Under the pieces are notes generated by a model, which searched no databases, was not told where the DNA came from, and saw only the letters and a list, made by a program, of their open reading frames with translations. From Sitta carolinensis (Eukaryota; Chordata; Aves; Passeriformes; Sittidae), in NCBI GenBank assembly GCA_032173965.1, contig CM063283.1:115247187-115311186 (forward strand): 64,000 nt of DNA, read 5' to 3'. A program made the position numbers and the translations under genes. Below, piece after piece: positions 34,426-45,949 of the stretch. How positions within the stretch are numbered: position 1 is the first letter of the stretch; each line of letters begins with the position of its first letter.

Positions 34426-35279
34426 GGCACTGTAGCACTCCCAGGTCAGTAGCACAGGCCAGTGAAGGGGCTCCCCAGACACCTGCAGGGTCCCAGTGAG
34501 GGGAATCCAACCCTGGAGGGATGGCAGAGGCTGAGGCTGTTGTCTGCCAGCACACTGCCAAGTTGTTGTGCACAACACTGTCTGCTCCTGTGGGGCTCCT
34601 TTTATAGCCTGGCAGTCTGGTGGAATCCCCTCTGTCACATCATGGGACAGCCAGACCCCACTCGGTGACAGTGTGGGGCAGGCAGAAATCCCTTTGTGAA
34701 ATGGGGAGCCCTCGCTGCCTTGGGCATGGGACCGGGAGAAAGTAAACTCGTGAGGTAATAGAAACAAATAGCAAAAAATCAGACGGCAAAATAAAAACAA
34801 GAAAAGAGAAAAGAAGTGATGTGATGGGGGGAGGCTGTCCTGGGCACAGCGACCACCAGAGGAGGAGTTGTGGATTCCCAGGGGAGCAAGGAGGGAGGCA
34901 GCAGAAAGAGAGAGGGAGGGCCTTTGGGAGAAGGGGCAGCAAAGCAGGGGGTGACAAGGAGTTCCTAAGCTCCTGCCAGCACCCGGCACGGCCCCCGGCG
35001 CCGCGCCTGCCCCGCCGGCTGCGGCTGCGGCTGTGGGGAGCGGGGCAGCTCCTGGCCCCACCACGGATCCGCGCTCGGCATGCGGAGCACCAGCTCCTCC
35101 AAGCTGCTGCTGCTGCTTCCGCTGCTGCCGCTGCCCTCCAGGCCCTCGGCCATCACCACGTCCCTGGGGATGAACCAGGCCATGGCCGCGCCGCCCGTGC
35201 CTGCCGCCGGCCGCTGCTCCGCGGGGCTCTGCATACGCTCCGCGCCCCCCAGCAGCCTCGGCTCCACGGGCGCCTTGGG

Positions 35280-35771
35280 CTAAGCCCTGCAGCCACTCTG
35301 CATCCTCGGCCGCTGGGCCAGCTGCGCCTCCAGCTCCCTGTGGCGCTCCTCGAAGAGCGCCTGGGAGTCCTGGCAGCTCCGGATGAACCTTGGCAATCGC
35401 CTCCTGGAGCTCATGGATCTGGCTGGGGAGCTGCCGGGGGGCAGCTCCACATCTCCTGATCTCCGTGCCCTCTCCACGTTGCTCTGCCTCTGCAGCCGGC
35501 CTCTGGCTGCGCCCGGATGCTCCAGGTCCTGATGGATCCTCTCCAAGAAGCACAGATGGGTGAGGGAAGAGCAGCTCCCCAGAACGCTCCACACTGTCCT
35601 GTCACGCATGCCACACCAAACCACACGGCCCAGCCCAGCCCAGCCAGCAGAGCAGAGGCCACCCACCCAGAGACTCTTGTGCCGTAGCACGACAGTGATC
35701 AGGATGAGCTGCAGCACCAAGATCATGATCGCCACCAGCTCGCCCTCGGTCACGATGTAGAGGAACCCCAT
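35280..35771 (-). CDS. Array-family small membrane protein, unit 2
   Basis: Exon 1 is 35667-35771 and exon 2 is 35280-35540, the same lengths as unit 1; the visible coding sequence is the same. The TATA box is at 35945-35952. It shares the premature TAG and the GAG acceptor. The repeat distance to unit 1 is 1346 bp throughout, so the two copies are a recent duplication or have been kept alike by gene conversion. Confidence 0.6.
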   Translation of the reverse strand: MGFLYIVTEGELVAIMILVLQLILITVVLRHKSLWVGGLCSAGWAGLGRVVWCGMRDRTVWSVLGSCSSLTHLCFLERIHQDLEHPGAARGRLQRQSNVERARRSGDVELPPGSSPARSMSSRRRLPRFIRSCQDSQALFEERHRELEAQLAQRPRMQSGCRA

Positions 35772-36612
35772 GGCACTGTAGCACTCCCAGGTCAGTAGCA
35801 CAGGCCAGTGAAGGGGCTCCCCAGACACCTGCAGGGTCCCAGTGAGGGGAATCCAACCCTGGAGGGATGGCAGAGGCTGAGGCTGTTGTCTGCCAGCACA
35901 CTGCCAAGTTGTTGTGCACAACACTGTCTGCTCCTGTGGGGCTCCTTTTATAGCCTGGCAGTCTGGTGGAATCCCCTCTGTCACATCATGGGACAGCCAG
36001 ACCCCACTCGGTGACAGTGTGGGGCAGGCAGAAATCCCTTTGTGAAATGGGGAGCCCTCGCTGCCTTGGGCATGGGACCGGGAGAAAGTAAACTCGTGAG
36101 GTAATAGAAACAAATTAAGGCAAAATAAAAACAAGAAAAGAGAAAAGAAGTGACGTGATGGGGAGAGGCTGTCCTGGGCACAGCGACCACCAAAGGAGGA
36201 GTTGTGGATTCCCAGGGGAGCAAGGAGGGAGGCAGCAGAAAGAGAGAGGGAGGGCATTTGGGAGAAGGGGTAGCAAAGCAGGGGGTGACAAGGAGTTCCT
36301 AAGCTCCTGCCAGCACCTGGCACGGCCCCCGGCGCCGCGCCCCCCCGCCGGCTGCGGCTGCGGCTGTGGGGAGCGGGGCAGCTCCTGGCCCCACCACGGA
36401 TCCGCGCTCGGCATGCGGAGCACCAGCTCCTCCAAGCTGCTGCTGCTGCTTCCGCTGCTGCCGCTGCCCTCCAGGCCCTCGGCCATCACCACGTCCCTGG
36501 GGATGAACCAGGCCATGGCCGCGCCGCCCGTGCCTGCCGCCGGCCGCTGCTCCGCGGGGCTCTGCATACGCTCCGCACCCCCCAGCAGCCTCGGCTCCAC
36601 GGGCGCCTTGGG

Positions 36613-37104
36613 CTAAGCCCTGCAGACACTCTGCATCCTCGGCCACTGGGCCAGCTGCGCCTCCAGCTCCCTGTGGCGCTCCTCGAAGAGCGCCTGGGAG
36701 TCCTGGCAGCTCCGGATGAACCTTGGCAATCGCCTCCTGGAGCTCATGGATCTGGCTGGGGAGCTGCCGGGGGGCAGCTCCACATCTCCTGATCTCCGTG
36801 CCCTCTCCACGTTGCTCTGCCTCTGCAGCCGGCCTCTGGCTGCGCCCGGATGCTCCGGGTCCTGATGGATCCTCTCCAAGAAGCACAGATGGGTGAGGGA
36901 AGAGCAGCTCCCCAGAACGCTCCACACTGTCCTGTCACGCATGCCACACCAAACCACACGGCCCAGCCCAGCCCAGCCAGCAGAGCAGAGGCCACCCACC
37001 CAGAGACTCTTGTGCCGTAGCACGACAGTGATCAGGATGAGCTGCAGCACCAAGATCATGATCGCCACCAGCTCGCCCTCGGTCACGATGTAGAGGAACC
37101 CCAT
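36613..37104 (-). CDS. Array-family small membrane protein, unit 3
   Basis: Exon 1 is 37000-37104 and exon 2 is 36613-36873. Small differences from units 1 and 2 include a Trp and a Val codon near the end of exon 2 (AQWPRMQSVCRA). The TATA box is at 37277-37284. The 3' part of this unit has a few deleted bases around 36110-36120 and 36343. The frame of the 121-residue product is intact. Confidence 0.6.
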   Translation of the reverse strand: MGFLYIVTEGELVAIMILVLQLILITVVLRHKSLWVGGLCSAGWAGLGRVVWCGMRDRTVWSVLGSCSSLTHLCFLERIHQDPEHPGAARGRLQRQSNVERARRSGDVELPPGSSPARSMSSRRRLPRFIRSCQDSQALFEERHRELEAQLAQWPRMQSVCRA

Positions 37105-37670
37105 GGCACTGTAGCACTCCCAGGTCAGTAGCACAGGCCAGTGAAGGGGCTCCCCAGACACCTGCAGGGTCCCAGTGAGGGGAATCCAACCCTGGAGGGA
37201 TGGCAGAGGCTGAGGCTGTTGTCTGCCAGCACACTGCCAAGTTGTTGTGCACAACACTGTCTGCTCTGTGGGGCTCCTTTTATAGCCTGGCAGTCTGGTG
37301 GAATCCCCTCTGTCACATCATGGGACAGCCAGACCCCACTCGGTGACAGTGTGGGGCAGGCAGAAATCCCTTTGTGAAATGGGGAGCCCTCGCTGCCTTG
37401 GGCATGGGACCGGGAGAAAGTAAACTCGTGAGGTAATAGAAACAAATTAGCAAAAAATCAGACGGCAAAATAAAAACAAGAAAAGAGAAAAGAAGTGATG
37501 TGATGGGGGAGGCTGTCCTGCTTCGCTGCTGCCGCTGCCCTCCGCCCTCGGCATCACCAGTCCCGGGGATGAACCAGGCCTGGCCGCGCCGCCGTGCCTG
37601 CGCCGGCCGCTGCTCCGCGGGTCTGCAACGCTCCGCGCCCCCCAGCAGCCTCGGCTCCACGGGCGCCTGG

Positions 37671-38135
37671 CTAAGCCCTGCAGCCACTCTGCATCCTCGG
37701 CCGCTGGGCCAGCTGCGCTCCAGCTCCTGTGCGCTCCTCGAAGAGCGCCTGGAGTCCTGCAGCTCCGGATGAACCTTGCAATCGCTCCTGGAGCTCATGG
37801 ATTGGCTGGGAGCTGCCGGGGGGCAGCTCCACATCTCCTGATCTCCGTGCCTCTCCACGTTGCTCTGCCTCTGCAGCGCCTCTGGCTGCGCCCGGATGCT
37901 CCGGCCTGATGGATCCTCTCCAAGAAGCACAGATGGGTGAGGGAAGACACTCCCCAGAACGCTCCACACTGTCCTGTCACATGCCCACCAACCACACGCC
38001 CACCCGCCCAGCCAGCAGAGCAGAGCCACCCACCCAGAGACTCTTGTGCCGTAGCACGACAGTGATCAGGATGACTGCAGCACAAGATCATGATCGCACC
38101 AGCTCGCCCTCGGTCACGATGTAGAGGAACCCCAT
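37671..38135 (-). pseudogene. Array-family gene, unit 4, indel-ridden
   Basis: An ATG at 38135 and a TATA box at 38299-38306 are present, but more than ten single-base deletions relative to clean units break exon 1, the intron and exon 2. The sequence beyond the gene is fused at about 37523 by a ~300-bp deletion. Many lost bases lie in short homopolymers, which fits either decay or an uncorrected read consensus. Confidence 0.6.
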
Positions 38136-38938
38136 GGCACTGTAGCACTCCCAGGTCAGTAGCACAGGCCATGAAGGGCTCCCAGACACCTGCAGGTCCC
38201 AGTGAGGGAATCCAACCCTGGAGGGATGCAGAGGCTGAGCTGTTGTCTGCCAGCACACTGCAGTTGTTGTGCACAACACTGTCTGCTCCTGTGGGCTCCT
38301 TTTATAGCCTGGCAGTCTGGTGGAATCCCCTCTGTCACATCATGGACAGCCAGACCCACTCGTGACAGTGTGGGCAGGCAGAAATCCCTTTTGAAATGGG
38401 GAGCCCTCGCTGCCTGGGCATGGGACGGAGAAAAAACTCGTGAGGTAATAAAACAAATAGCAAAAAATCAGAGGCAAAATAAAAACAAGAAAAGAGAAAA
38501 GAAGTGATGATGGGGAGGCTGTCTGGGCACAGCGCCACCAAGGAGGAGTTGTGGTCCCAGGGGAGCAAGGAGGGAGGCAGCAGAAAGAGAGGGAGGCTTT
38601 GGGAAGGGGCAGCAAAGCAGGGGTGACAAGGGTTCCTAAGCTCCTGCCAGCACCGGCACGGCCCCCGGCGCCGCGCCCGCCCGCGGCGCGGCTGGGCTGT
38701 GGGGAGCGGGCAGCTCCTGCCCCACCACGGATCCGCGCTCGGCATGCGGAGCACCAGTCCTCCAAGCTGCTGCTGCTGCTTCCGCTGCTGCCGCTGCCCT
38801 CCAGGCCCTCGCCATCACCACGTCCCTGGGATGAACCAGGCCATGGCCGCGCCGCCCGTGCCTGCCGCCGGCCGCTGCTCCGCGGGCTCTGCATACGCTC
38901 CGCGCCCCCAGCAGCCTCGGCTCCACGGGCGCCTTGGG

Positions 38939-39418
38939 CTAAGCCCTGCAGCCACTCTGCATCCTCGGCGCTGGGCCAGCGCGCCTCCAGCCCCTGTGGC
39001 GCTCCTCGAAGAGCGCCTGGGAGTCCTGGCAGCTCCGGATGACCTTGGCAATCGCCTCCTGGAGCTCATGGATCTGGCTGGGGAGCTGCCGGGGGCAGCT
39101 CCACATTCCTGATCTCCGTGCCCTCTCCACGTTGCTCTGCCTCTGCAGCCGGCCTCTGGCTGCGCCCGATGCTCCGGTCTGATGGATCCTCTCCAAGAAG
39201 CACAGATGGGTGAGGGAAGAGCAGCTCCCCAGAACGCTCCACACTGTCCTGTCACGCATGCCACACCAAACCACACGGCCCAGCCCAGCCAGCCAGCAGA
39301 GCAGAGGCCACCCACCCAGAGACTCTTGTGCCGTAGCACGACAGTGATCAGGATGAGCTGCAGCACCAAGATCATGATCCCACCAGCTCGCCCTCGGTCA
39401 CATGTAGAGGAACCCCAT
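38939..39418 (-). pseudogene. Array-family gene, unit 5, indel-ridden
   Basis: ATG at 39418, TATA box at 39589-39596. Several one-base losses lie in exon 1 (for example 'gatcccaccagc' for 'gatcgccaccagc') and in exon 2. The 3' region is full length but also carries indels. Confidence 0.6.
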
Positions 39419-39985
39419 GGCACTGTAGCACTCCCAGGTCAGTAGCACAGCCAGTGAAGGGGCTCCCCAGACACCTGCAGGGTCCCAGTGGGGAATCCAA
39501 CCCTGGAGGGATGGCAGAGGCTGAGGCTGTTGTCTGCCAGCACACTGCCAAGTTGTTGTGCACAACACTGTCTGCTCCTGTGGGGCTCCTTTTATAGCCT
39601 GGCAGTCTGGTGGAATCCCCTCTGTCACATCATGGGACAGCCAGACCCCACTCGGTGACGTGTGGGGCAGGCAGAAATCCCTTTGTGAAATGGGGAGCCC
39701 TCGCTGCCTTGGGCATGGGACCGGGAGAAAGTAAACTCGTGAGGTAATAGAAACAAATTAGCAAAAAATCAGACGGCAAAATAAAACAAGAAAAGAGAAA
39801 AGAAGTGACGTGATGGGGAGGCTGTGCTCCGCTGCTGCCGCTGCCCTCCAGGCCCTCGCCATCACCACTCCCTGGGGATGAACCAGGCCATGGCCGCGCC
39901 GCCCGTGCCTGCCGCCGGCCGCTGCTCGCGGGGCTCTGCATACGCTCCGCGCCCCCCAGCAGCCTCGGCTCCACGGGCGCCTGGG

Positions 39986-40467
39986 CTAAGCCCTGCAGCC
40001 ACTCTGCATCCTCGGCCCTGGGCCAGCTGCGCCTCCAGCTCCCTGTGGCGCTCCTCAAGAGCGCCTGGGAGTCCTGGCAGCTCCGATGAACCTTGGCAAT
40101 CGCCTCCTGGAGCTCATGATCTGGCTGGGGAGCTGCCGGGGGCAGCTCCACATCTCCTGATCTCCTGCCCTCTCCACGTTGCTCTGCCTCTGCAGCCGGC
40201 CTCTGGCTGCGCCCGGATGCTCCGGGTCCTGATGGATCCTCTCCAAGAACACAGATGGGTGAGGGAAGAGCAGCTCCCAGAACGCTCCACACTGTCCTGT
40301 CACGCAGCCACACCAAACCACACGGCCCAGCCCAGCCCAGCCAGCAGAGCAGAGGCCACCCACCCAGAGACTCTTGTGCCGTAGCACGACGTGATCAGGA
40401 TGAGCTGCAGCACCAAGATCATGATCGCCACCAGCTCGCCCTCGGTCACGATGTAGAGGAACCCCAT
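39986..40467 (-). pseudogene. Array-family gene, unit 6, indel-ridden
   Basis: ATG at 40467, TATA box at 40635-40642. It has single-base losses in both exons. As in unit 4, about 300 bp are missing just past the gene (junction near 39824), with a similar breakpoint. Confidence 0.6.
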
Positions 40468-41286
40468 GGCACTGTACCACTCCCAGGTCAGTGCACAGGC
40501 CAGTGAAGGGCTCCCCAGACACCTGCAGGGTCCCAGTGAGGGGAATCCAACCCTGGAGGGATGGCAGAGGCTGAGGCTGTTGTCTGCCAGCACACTGCAA
40601 GTTTTGTGCACAACCTGTCTGCTCCTGTGGGCTCCTTTTATAGCCTGGCAGTCTGGTGGAATCCCCTCTGTCACATCATGGGACAGCCAGACCCCACTCG
40701 GTGACAGTGTGGGGCAGGCAGAAATCCCTTGTGAAATGGGGACCCTCGCTGCCTTGGGCATGGGACCGGGAGAAAGTAAACTCGTGAGGTAATAGAAACA
40801 AATTAGCAAAAAACAGACGGCAAATAAAAACAAGAAAGAGAAAAGAAGTGATGTGATGGGGGAGGCTGTCCTGGGCACAGCGACCACCAGAGGAGGAGTT
40901 GTGGATTCCCAGGGGAGCAAGGAGGGAGGCAGCAGAAAGAGAGAGGAGGCCTTTGGAGAAGGGGCAGCAAGCAGGGGTGACAAGGATTCCTAAGCTCCTG
41001 CCAGCACGGCACGGCCCCCGGCGCGCCCCGCCCCGCCGGCTGCGCTGGCGGCTGTGGGGAGCGGGGCAGCTCTGGCCCCACCACGGATCCGCGCTCGGCA
41101 TGCGGAGCACCAGCTCCTCCAAGCTGCTGCTGCTGCTTCCGCGTGCTGCGCTGCCCTCCAGGCCCTCGGCATCACCACGTCCCTGGGATGAACAGCCATG
41201 GCCGCCGCCCCGTGCCTGCCGCCGGCCGCTGCTCCGCGGGGCTCTGCATACCTCCGCGCCCCCCAGCAGCCTCGGCCAGGCGCCTG

Positions 41287-41761
41287 GGCAAGCTGCAGCC
41301 ACTCTGCATCCTGCCACGGGCCAGCTGCGCCTCCAGCTCCCTGTGGCGCTCCTCGAAGAGCCCTGGGAGTCCTGGCAGCCCGGATGACCTGGCAATCGCC
41401 TCCTGGAGCTCATGGATCTGGCTGGGGAGCTGCCGGGGGCAGCTCCACATCCCTGACCCGTGCCCTCTCCACGTTGCTCTGCTCTGCAGCCGGCCTCTGG
41501 CTGCGCCCGGGGCTCCAGGTCCTGATGGATCCCCTCCAGAGCACAGATGGGTGAGGGAAGAGCAGCTCCCCAGAACGCTCCCACACTGTCCTGTCACGCA
41601 GCCACACCTAACCACACGGCCCAGCCCAGCCCAGCCAGCGAGCAAGAGCCACCCACCCAGAGACTCTTGTGCCGTAGCACGACAGTGATCAGGATGAGCT
41701 GCAGCACCAAGATCATGATCGCCACCAGCTCGCCCTCGGTCACGATGTAGAGGAACCCCAT
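41287..41761 (-). pseudogene. Array-family gene, unit 7, exon 2 indel-ridden
   Basis: The TATA box (41934-41941) and exon 1 look clean, with ATG at 41761. From about 41655 downward the copy is full of one- and two-base losses, and the usual TAG near 41287 is changed. The sharp border between clean and noisy sequence is itself unusual. Confidence 0.6.
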
Positions 41762-42614
41762 GGCACTGTAGCACTCCCAGGTCAGTAGCACAGGCCAGTG
41801 AAGGGGCTCCCAGACACCTGCAGGGTCCCAGTGAGGGGAATCCAACCCTGGAGGGATGGCAGAGGCTGAGGCTGTTGTCTGCCAGCACACTGCCAAGTTG
41901 TTGTGCACAACACTGTCTGCTCCTGTGGGGCTCCTTTTATAGCCTGGCAGTCTGGTGGAATCCCCTCTGTCACATCATGGGACAGCCAGACCCCACTCGG
42001 TGACAGTGTGGGGCAGGCAGAAATCCCTTTGTGAAATGGGGAGCCCTCGCTGCCTTGGGCATGGGACCGGGAGAAAGTAAACTCGTGAGGTAATAGAAAC
42101 AAATTAGCAAAAAATCAGACGGCAAAATAAAAACAAGAAAAGAGAAAAGAAGTGATGTGATGGGGGGAGGCTGTCCTGGGCACAGCGACCACCAGAGGAG
42201 GAGTTGTGGATTCCCAGGGGAGCAAGGAGGGAGGCAGCAGAAAGAGAGAGGGAGGGCCTTTGGGAGAAGGGGCAGCAAAGCAGGGGGTGACAAGGAGTTC
42301 CTAAGCTCCTGCCAGCACCTGGCACGGCCCCGGCGCCGCGCCCGCCCCGCCGGCTGCGGCTGCGGCTGTGGGGAGCGGGGCAGCTCCTGGCCCCACCACG
42401 GATCCGCGCTCGGCATGCGGAGCACCAGCTCCTCCAAGCTGCTGCTGCTGCTTCCGCTGCTGCCGCTGCCCTCCAGGCCCTCGGCCATCACCACGTCCCT
42501 GGGGATGAACCAGGCCATGGCCGCGCCGCCCGTGCCTGCCGCCGGCCGCTGCTCCGCGGGGCTCTGCATACGCTCCGCGCCCCCCAGCAGCCTCGGCTCC
42601 ACGGGCGCCTTGGG

Positions 42615-43105
42615 CTAAGCCCTGCAGCCACTCTGCATCCTCGGCCCTGGGCCAGCTGCGCCTCCAGCTCCCTGTGGCGCTCCTCGAAGAGCGCCTGGGA
42701 GTCCTGGCAGCTCCGGATGAACCTTGGCAATCGCCTCCTGGAGCTCATGGATCTGGCTGGGGAGCTGCCGGGGGGCAGCTCCACATCTCCTGATCTCCGT
42801 GCCCTCTCCACGTTGCTCTGCCTCTGCAGCCGGCCTCTGGCTGCGCCCGGATGCTCCGGGTCCTGATGGATCCTCTCCAAGAAGCACAGATGGGTGAGGG
42901 AAGAGCAGCTCCCCAGAACGCTCCACACTGTCCTGTCACGCATGCCACACCAAACCACACGGCCCAGCCCAGCCCAGCCAGCAGAGCAGAGGCCACCCAC
43001 CCAGAGACTCTTGTGCCGTAGCACGACAGTGATCAGGATGAGCTGCAGCACCAAGATCATGATCGCCACCAGCTCGCCCTCGGTCACGATGTAGAGGAAC
43101 CCCAT
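42615..43105 (-). pseudogene. Array-family gene, unit 8, one-base frameshift
   Basis: Exon 1 (43001-43105) and the exon 2 start (42874) match units 1-3. The TATA box is at 43279-43286. One base is missing near 42646 ('tcggccctgggcc' for 'tcggccgctgggcc'), which shifts the frame about ten codons before the shared TAG and carries it into a different, longer open frame. Confidence 0.6.
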
Positions 43106-43958
43106 GGCACTGTAGCACTCCCAGGTCAGTAGCACAGGCCAGTGAAGGGGCTCCCCAGACACCTGCAGGGTCCCAGTGAGGGGAATCCAACCCTGGAGGG
43201 ATGGCAGAGGCTGAGGCTGTTGTCTGCCAGCACACTGCCAAGTTGTTGTGCACAACACTGTCTGCTCCTGTGGGGCTCCTTTTATAGCCTGGCAGTCTGG
43301 TGGAATCCCCTCTGTCACATCATGGGACAGCCAGACCCCACTCGGTGACAGTGTGGGGCAGGCAGAAATCCCTTTGTGAAATGGGGAGCCCTCGCTGCCT
43401 TGGGCATGGGACCGGGAGAAAGTAAACTCGTGAGGTAATAGAAACAAATTAGCAAAAAATCAGACGGCAAAATAAAAACAAGAAAAGAGAAAAGAAGTGA
43501 TGTGATGGGGGAGGCTGTCCTGGGCACAGCGACCACCAGAGGAGGAGTTGTGGATTCCCAGGGGAGCAAGGAGGGAGGCAGCAGAAAGAGAGAGGGAGGG
43601 CCTTTGGGAGAAGGGGCAGCAAAGCAGGGGGTGACAAGGAGTTCCTAAGCTCCTGCCAGCACCCGGCACGGCCCCCGGCGCCGCGCCGCCCCGCCGGCTG
43701 CGGCTGCGGCTGTGGGGAGCGGGGCAGCTCCTGGCCCCACCACGGATCCGCGCTCGGCATGCGGAGCACCAGCTCCTCCAAGCTGCTGCTGCTGCTTCCG
43801 CTGCTGCCGCTGCCCTCCAGGCCCTCGGCCATCACCACGTCCCTGGGGATGAACCAGGCCATGGCCGCGCCGCCCGTGCCTGCCGCCGGCCGCTGCTCCG
43901 CGGGGCTCTGCATACGCTCCGCGCCCCCCAGCAGCCTCGGCTCCACGGGCGCCTTGGG

Positions 43959-44450
43959 CTAAGCCCTGCAGCCACTCTGCATCCTCGGCCACTGGGCCAG
44001 CTGCGCCTCCAGCTCCCTGTGGCGCTCCTCGAAGAGCGCCTGGGAGTCCTGGCAGCTCCGGATGAACCTTGGCAATCGCCTCCTGGAGCTCATGGATCTG
44101 GCTGGGGAGCTGCCGGGGGGCAGCTCCACATCTCCTGATCTCCGTGCCCTCTCCACGTTGCTCTGCCTCTGCAGCCGGCCTCTGGCTGCGCCCGGATGCT
44201 CCGGGTCCTGATGGATCCTCTCCAAGAAGCACAGATGGGTGAGGGAAGAGCAGCTCCCCAGAACGCTCCACACTGTCCTGTCACGCATGCCACACCAAAC
44301 CACACGGCCCAGCCCAGCCCAGCCAGCAGAGCAGAGGCCACCCACCCAGAGACTCTTGTGCCGTAGCACGACAGTGATCAGGATGAGCTGCAGCACCAAG
44401 ATCATGATCGCCACCAGCTCGCCCTCGGTCACGATGTAGAGGAACCCCAT
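43959..44450 (-). CDS. Array-family small membrane protein, unit 9
   Basis: Exon 1 is 44346-44450 and exon 2 is 43959-44219, giving the 121-residue product with an intact frame. The TATA box is at 44624-44631. It shares the GAG acceptor and premature TAG with units 1-3. Confidence 0.6.
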   Translation of the reverse strand: MGFLYIVTEGELVAIMILVLQLILITVVLRHKSLWVGGLCSAGWAGLGRVVWCGMRDRTVWSVLGSCSSLTHLCFLERIHQDPEHPGAARGRLQRQSNVERARRSGDVELPPGSSPARSMSSRRRLPRFIRSCQDSQALFEERHRELEAQLAQWPRMQSGCRA

Positions 44451-45308
44451 GGCACTGTAGCACTCCCAGGTCAGTAGCACAGGCCAGTGAAGGGGCTCCC
44501 CAGACACCTGCAGGGTCCCAGTGAGGGGAATCCAACCCTGGAGGGATGGCAGAGGCTGAGGCTGTTGTCTGCCAGCACACTGCCAAGTTGTTGTGCACAA
44601 CACTGTCTGCTCCTGTGGGGCTCCTTTTATAGCCTGGCAGTCTGGTGGAATCCCCTCTGTCACATCATGGGACAGCCAGACCCCACTCGGTGACAGTGTG
44701 GGGCAGGCAGAAATCCCTTTGTGAAATGGGGAGCCCTCGCTGCCTTGGGCATGGGACCGGGAGAAAGTAAACTCGTGAGGTAATAGAAACAAATGAGCAA
44801 AAAAATCAGACGGCAAAATAAAAACAAGAAAAGAGAAAAGAAGTGACGTGATGGGAGAGGCTGTCCTGGGCACAGCGACCACCAAAGGAGGAGTTGTGGA
44901 TTCCCAGGGGAGCAAGGAGGGAGGCAGCAGAAAGAGAGAGGGAGGGCCTTTGGGAGAAGGGGCAGCAAAGCAGGGGGTGACAAGGAGTTCCTAAGCTCCT
45001 GCCAGCACCTGGCACGGCCCCCGGCGCCGCGCCCGGCCCGCCGGCTGCGGCTGCGGCTGTGGGGAGCGGGGCAGCTCCTGGCCCCACCACGGATCCGCGC
45101 TCGGCATGCGGAGCACCAGCTCCTCCAAGCTGCTGCTGCTGCTTCCGCTGCTGCTGCCGCTGCCCTCCAGGCCCTCGGCCATCACCACGTCCCTGGGGAT
45201 GAACCAGGCCATGGCCGCGCCGCCCGTGCCTGCCGCCGGCCGCTGCTCCGCGGGGCTCTGCATACGCTCCGCGCCCCCCAGCAGCCTCGGCTCCACGGGC
45301 GCCTCGGG

Positions 45309-45799
45309 CTAAGCCCTGCAGCCACTCTGCATCCTCGGCCACTGGGCCAGCTGCGCCTCCAGCTCCCTGAGGCGCTCCTCGAAGAGCGCCTGGGAGTCCT
45401 GGCAGCTCCGGATGAACCTTGGCAATCGCCTCCTGGAGCTCATGGATCTGGCTGGGGAGCTGCCGGGGGGCAGCTCCACATCTCCTGATCTCCGTGCCCT
45501 CTCCACGTTGCTCTGCCTCTGCAGCCGGCCTCTGGCTGCGCCCAGATGCTCCGGGTCCTGATGGATCCTCTGCAATAGCACAGATGGGTGAGGGAAGAGC
45601 AGCTGCCCAGAACGCTCCACACTGTCCTGTCACGCATGCCACACCAAACCACACGGCCCAGCCCAGCCCAGCCAGCAGAGCAGAGGCCACCCACCTACAG
45701 ACTCTTGTCCCGTAGCTTGATAGTGACCAGGATGAGCTGCAGCACCAAGATCGTGATTGCCGCCAGCTCGCAGTCGGTGAAGATGTCGAGGAACCCCAT
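45309..45799 (-). pseudogene. Array-family gene, unit 10, LTR in place of promoter
   Basis: Exon 1 (45695-45799) belongs to the other subtype, as in copies A and C: FLDIFTD after the start, and CTGTAG before the GTGGGT donor, so an in-frame stop ends exon 1 unless GTAGGT 3 bp earlier is used. Exon 2 (45309-45569) has a normal TTGCAG acceptor but carries the premature TAG. Upstream, 150 bp away, is the provirus LTR (45950-46245) with flank GTGCAA instead of a TATA box. Confidence 0.6.
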
Positions 45800-45949
45800 G
45801 GCACTCTCTGTAGCACCACCAGGTCAGCAGCACAGGCCAGTGAAGGGGCTCCCCAGACACCTGCAGGGTCCCAGTGAGGGGAATCCAACCCTGGAGGATG
45901 GCAGAGGCTGAGGCTGTTTTTTGTCAGCACACTGACAATTTTTTTGCAC

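Larger units (their letters stand above)
33212..45949 (-). repeat. Head-to-tail array of a ~1.345-kb gene unit
   Basis: TATA boxes at 33255, 34599, 35945, 37277, 38299, 39589, 40635, 41934, 43279 and 44624 define the period: 1344, 1346, 1332, 1022, 1290, 1046, 1299, 1345, 1345. Ten gene copies follow on the minus strand, the last (45799) headed by an LTR instead of a TATA box. Outer units are almost identical to each other. Units between 37.5 and 41.7 kb carry dense single-base deletions, and two of them (spacings 1022 and 1046) lack about 300 bp spanning the 3' part of the gene. Confidence 0.95.

Noticed and set aside
33934..35592. Single 552-codon minus-strand open frame running through a whole array unit
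   Set aside because: It crosses a TATA box, an intron and an intergenic stretch. It stays open only because the unit is GC-rich and frames happen to line up.
33212..45949. Regular direct repeats as a possible CRISPR array
   Set aside because: Units are 1.3 kb, with no short repeat-spacer pattern, and the context is a bird genome.
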